The notes below the pieces were generated by a model. It was given only the letters and a program-made list of their open reading frames with translations, was not told the origin of the DNA and did no database searches. Source: Acidobacteriota bacterium (lineage in GTDB: Bacteria; Acidobacteriota; Thermoanaerobaculia; Thermoanaerobaculales; Sulfomarinibacteraceae). Taken from it: a DNA stretch of 5,986 bases. This document shows, one piece after another, positions 3,821-5,986 of this stretch (position 1 is its first letter; each line of letters begins with the position of its first letter). Both the position numbers and the translations under genes were made by a program. Location: positions 1 to 5,986 of the forward strand of contig DAOWFV010000119.1 in the NCBI GenBank assembly GCA_030637805.1. The letters are read 5' to 3'.

Positions 3821-5098
3821 ATGGCGAGCGCGAGCCTTTGGCTTTACCGCGTGTTGATAGCGGGCCTCCTGCCGGTGGCGATCCCGGCGCTCAAGGTGCG
3901 GGACCGGCTCGCCGGCAAGAACCGGCCGCGTTTTCGCGATCGCCTGGCCCGCGACCTGCCTGAGCTGCCGCCGGGAGGTATCTGGTTGCAGGCGGTGTCC
4001 GTGGGCGAGGTCGAGCTCGCCCGGCGGCTGGTGGCCGAGATCCAAAACTGTGGTCCAGGGGTCCCTCTGGTTCTCTCGGCGACCACCGCAACCGGGCTGG
4101 ACCTGGCACAGCGCACCCTCGGCGGCACGCTGCCGGTCATCCCCTGCCCCCTCGACCTCCCACGCCCTGTGACCCGGGTGCTGGAAACGGCTCGTCCGCG
4201 AGCCGTGGTGTTGGTGGAGACCGAGCTGTGGCCCGAGCTGCTGCACCAGTCGGCGCGCCGCGGGATTCCTGTGGCGGTGGTCAACGCCCGCCTGTCGGAG
4301 GGCTCATTCGCCCGCTACCACAGGGTGGCGGGGCTGCTCGAGCCGTTGCTCGAGCCCCTGGCCCTGGTCCTTGCACGCACCCAGGCGGATGCCGAGCGTT
4401 TCGCCTCCCTCGGCGTGGCGGCGGAGCGCATCACTGTCAGCGGCAACGTCAAGTACGACCTGGAGGCGGATCAGCGGCCGCTCGAGTGGGCCGACAGCGT
4501 CCGCACTGCCGCCGGCGGGCGCCCGATCCTGGTCGCCGGCTCGACCATGGAGGGGGAAGAGGCTCAAGTTCTTGATGCCCTGGCTGGGTTGAGCGCGAGC
4601 GGTGGGGTGCCCTTTCTGATCCTCGCGCCGCGCCATCCTGAGCGCTTTGACGCTGTCGCCCAACTGCTCACTGAGCGGGGCCTGGTCTTCACCCGCCGCA
4701 GCAGCGGGAAGGCTGCGCCGGACGGCGCCGATGCCTTCCTCATCGACACGATCGGTGAGCTCGCCCGGGCCTATCAACTCGCGGCGGTGGCGTTCATCGG
4801 GGGCTCCCTGGTCCCCACCGGGGGCCACAACCCGCTCGAGCCCGCGGTGTGGGGGGTGCCGGTGTTGAGCGGCACCCACGTCCACAACTTCCGCGAGGTC
4901 TATGACGAGATGACGACGTCGGGCGGGGCTCGGCTGGTGGGTGACCGCGGCGAGCTCATGGCCGCCGCCGCAGCGTGGCTCGACGAACCGGAGCTCGCCA
5001 AAGCCGCTGGAGCAGCGGGCCGGGAGGTGGTGGCTCGCAACCGCGGCGCGACGGCCCGCACCGCGACCGCGCTGCTGAAGCTCATCGGGGAAGCCTGA
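3821..5098 (+). CDS. waaA: 3-deoxy-D-manno-octulosonic acid (Kdo) transferase
   Basis: A 425-residue GT30-family glycosyltransferase (E. coli WaaA, formerly KdtA, is also 425) that transfers Kdo from CMP-Kdo to lipid IVA at the cytoplasmic face of the inner membrane. Residues 5-24 form the usual N-terminal hydrophobic anchor, followed by a basic stretch. The acceptor half has AVSVGEVE, with the probable catalytic base E63, and VLVETELWPELL (E133, E135). The donor half has the SGNVKYDL segment, AGSTMEGEE (239-247) and the CMP-Kdo-binding signature GGHNPLEPAVWGVPVLSG (from G334), then HNFREV. In the STxxGEE segment a Met (243) replaces the common His. Whether it adds one, two or more Kdo units cannot be read from sequence. 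It starts 31 bp after the carbamate kinase stop; lpxK follows after 7 bp, so the two are surely co-transcribed. Confidence 0.96.
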   Translation: MASASLWLYRVLIAGLLPVAIPALKVRDRLAGKNRPRFRDRLARDLPELPPGGIWLQAVSVGEVELARRLVAEIQNCGPGVPLVLSATTATGLDLAQRTLGGTLPVIPCPLDLPRPVTRVLETARPRAVVLVETELWPELLHQSARRGIPVAVVNARLSEGSFARYHRVAGLLEPLLEPLALVLARTQADAERFASLGVAAERITVSGNVKYDLEADQRPLEWADSVRTAAGGRPILVAGSTMEGEEAQVLDALAGLSASGGVPFLILAPRHPERFDAVAQLLTERGLVFTRRSSGKAAPDGADAFLIDTIGELARAYQLAAVAFIGGSLVPTGGHNPLEPAVWGVPVLSGTHVHNFREVYDEMTTSGGARLVGDRGELMAAAAAWLDEPELAKAAGAAGREVVARNRGATARTATALLKLIGEA

Positions 5099-5105
5099 GG
5101 CTGTC

Positions 5106-5986
5106 ATGGCGTGGCGCTACCTCCTCGTACCCCTGACCCCCCTCTACCGAGGTGTGGTGGCCGCGCGTGGTGTTGCCTACGACCGCGGGTGGCTGCGGTC
5201 GCAGAGCCTCGACATCCCGGTGATCTCGGTCGGCAACATCAGCTTCGGGGGCACCGGGAAGACCCCGATGGTCGTCGCCCTGGTGCGTGACCTCATCCGT
5301 CTCGGGCGTCGCCCGGCGGTGCTGACGCGAGGGTACGGCCGCCGCGAGCGCGACCTCGACGTGGTGGTGGGTCCCGAACCAAAGCAGCGGGTGGAGGAGG
5401 TCGGCGACGAGCCTCTCGAGATTGCCGGGCTCCTGCCCGGGGTGCCGGTCGTGGTGGAGGCTGACCGTGTCCGCGGTGGGCGTGAAGCGCAGCGGCTGGG
5501 GGCCGACGTGGTGGTGCTCGACGACGGCTTTCAGCACCGGCGCCTTCGACGCGACCTCGATCTGGTCCTGCTGGACGCGGGCGACCCCTGGGGAGGGGGG
5601 CGCCTGCCGCCGGTCGGCCGACTGCGCGAGCCGCTGGGGGCGTTGCGGCGGGCAAGCGCCGTGCTGGTGACCAAGGTGCCCGCGGACTGGAGGCCGGTGG
5701 TCGCGCGGATCGAGGCCGAGCTCGGGCGGATCGCTCCCGGAATTCCGGTGCTCGCCGCCCGCCTACAGCCGAGCCGAGTGCGCCTGCCGGAGGGATGGCG
5801 GGGGCCGGAGGTTCTCGCCGGAAGGCGGGTGTTCTCCTTCGCCGGCCTCGGCCGGCCGGAGGGCTTCGCGGCTTCTCTCGTGGAGGCCGGGGCGGAGGTG
5901 GCGGCGAAGAGGTGGTTTCCGGACCACCATGTCTACTCCCCGGGTGAGCTCGACGAGATCGTCAGGAGAGCGAGAGCGGTCGACGC
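5106..5986 (+). CDS. lpxK: Tetraacyldisaccharide 4'-kinase (lipid A 4'-kinase), 3' end outside window
   Basis: The first 293 residues of LpxK are present, open to the right edge; family members are about 310-360 residues, so the C-terminus is cut off by the window and not broken. The enzyme uses ATP to phosphorylate the 4' position of the lipid A disaccharide, giving lipid IVA, the acceptor for the upstream WaaA. The N-terminus is hydrophobic/amphipathic (YLLVPLTPLYRGVVAARG), as in this membrane-surface kinase. The Walker A loop is SVGNISFGGTGKTP (41-54, with K52 and T53). TRGYGRR, GDEP (D101, matching the catalytic Asp of the Aquifex enzyme), the Walker B-like VVLDDGFQHRRLRRD (D139, D140) and FPDHHVYS (H274/H275 near the family's catalytic His) follow. 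The ATG at 5106 has TGAGG (5096-5100) 5 bases upstream, overlapping the waaA stop, which suggests translational coupling. Confidence 0.96.
   Translation, partial: MAWRYLLVPLTPLYRGVVAARGVAYDRGWLRSQSLDIPVISVGNISFGGTGKTPMVVALVRDLIRLGRRPAVLTRGYGRRERDLDVVVGPEPKQRVEEVGDEPLEIAGLLPGVPVVVEADRVRGGREAQRLGADVVVLDDGFQHRRLRRDLDLVLLDAGDPWGGGRLPPVGRLREPLGALRRASAVLVTKVPADWRPVVARIEAELGRIAPGIPVLAARLQPSRVRLPEGWRGPEVLAGRRVFSFAGLGRPEGFAASLVEAGAEVAAKRWFPDHHVYSPGELDEIVRRARAVD

Overview
The window reads as a piece of chromosome from a high-GC (by eye, mid-60s percent) Gram-negative bacterium. The outer membrane is indicated directly: waaA (Kdo transferase) and lpxK (lipid A 4'-kinase) lie side by side. The phylum cannot be fixed from the sequence alone. 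The gene content, the AATT-core heptamer tracts between genes and the general protein style remind me of Acidobacteriota or similar soil/sediment lineages, but that is a low-confidence impression. All six confident genes are on the + strand, and codon use looks uniform, so I see no foreign gene.

Layout. Positions 1-132 are a perfect tandem array of the heptamer GACCTGC that runs off the left edge. Next come a candidate promoter, a strong hairpin over the ribosome binding site, and rpmE (ribosomal protein L31, 208-420), closed by a clear intrinsic terminator (452-487). prfA (release factor 1, 550-1620) and prmC (the methyltransferase that modifies the release-factor GGQ glutamine, 1733-2566) form the classic enzyme-substrate pair. 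They are separated by 112 bp holding AATT-core heptamer repeats. A second heptamer-flanked intergenic element (about 2575-2704) follows prmC. Right after it a TTGACA-type promoter (2714-2742) drives a carbamate kinase gene (2779-3789). waaA (3821-5098) and lpxK (5106-5986, cut by the right edge) end the window as a lipid A/Kdo assembly pair.

How the genes work together: rpmE-prfA-prmC is a translation block (ribosomal protein, stop-codon reader, and its modifying enzyme). waaA-lpxK is an envelope block: LpxK phosphorylates the lipid A disaccharide to lipid IVA and WaaA then adds Kdo. Carbamate kinase sits between them as a stand-alone metabolic gene with its own promoter.

The most interesting structure is non-coding. 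The prfA-prmC spacer is bounded by the same 4 bases, GTGA, at 1617-1620 and 1733-1736. Removing the spacer plus one copy restores a textbook GTGA stop/start overlap. This looks like insertion of a heptamer-rich element into an overlapping gene junction with a 4-bp duplication. The insert leaves a 39-codon open frame that bridges the prfA stop to the prmC start. The spacers on the two sides of prmC also share a core ending in GGTGGGC followed by an AATT heptamer tract, which suggests two diverged copies of one small repeated element.
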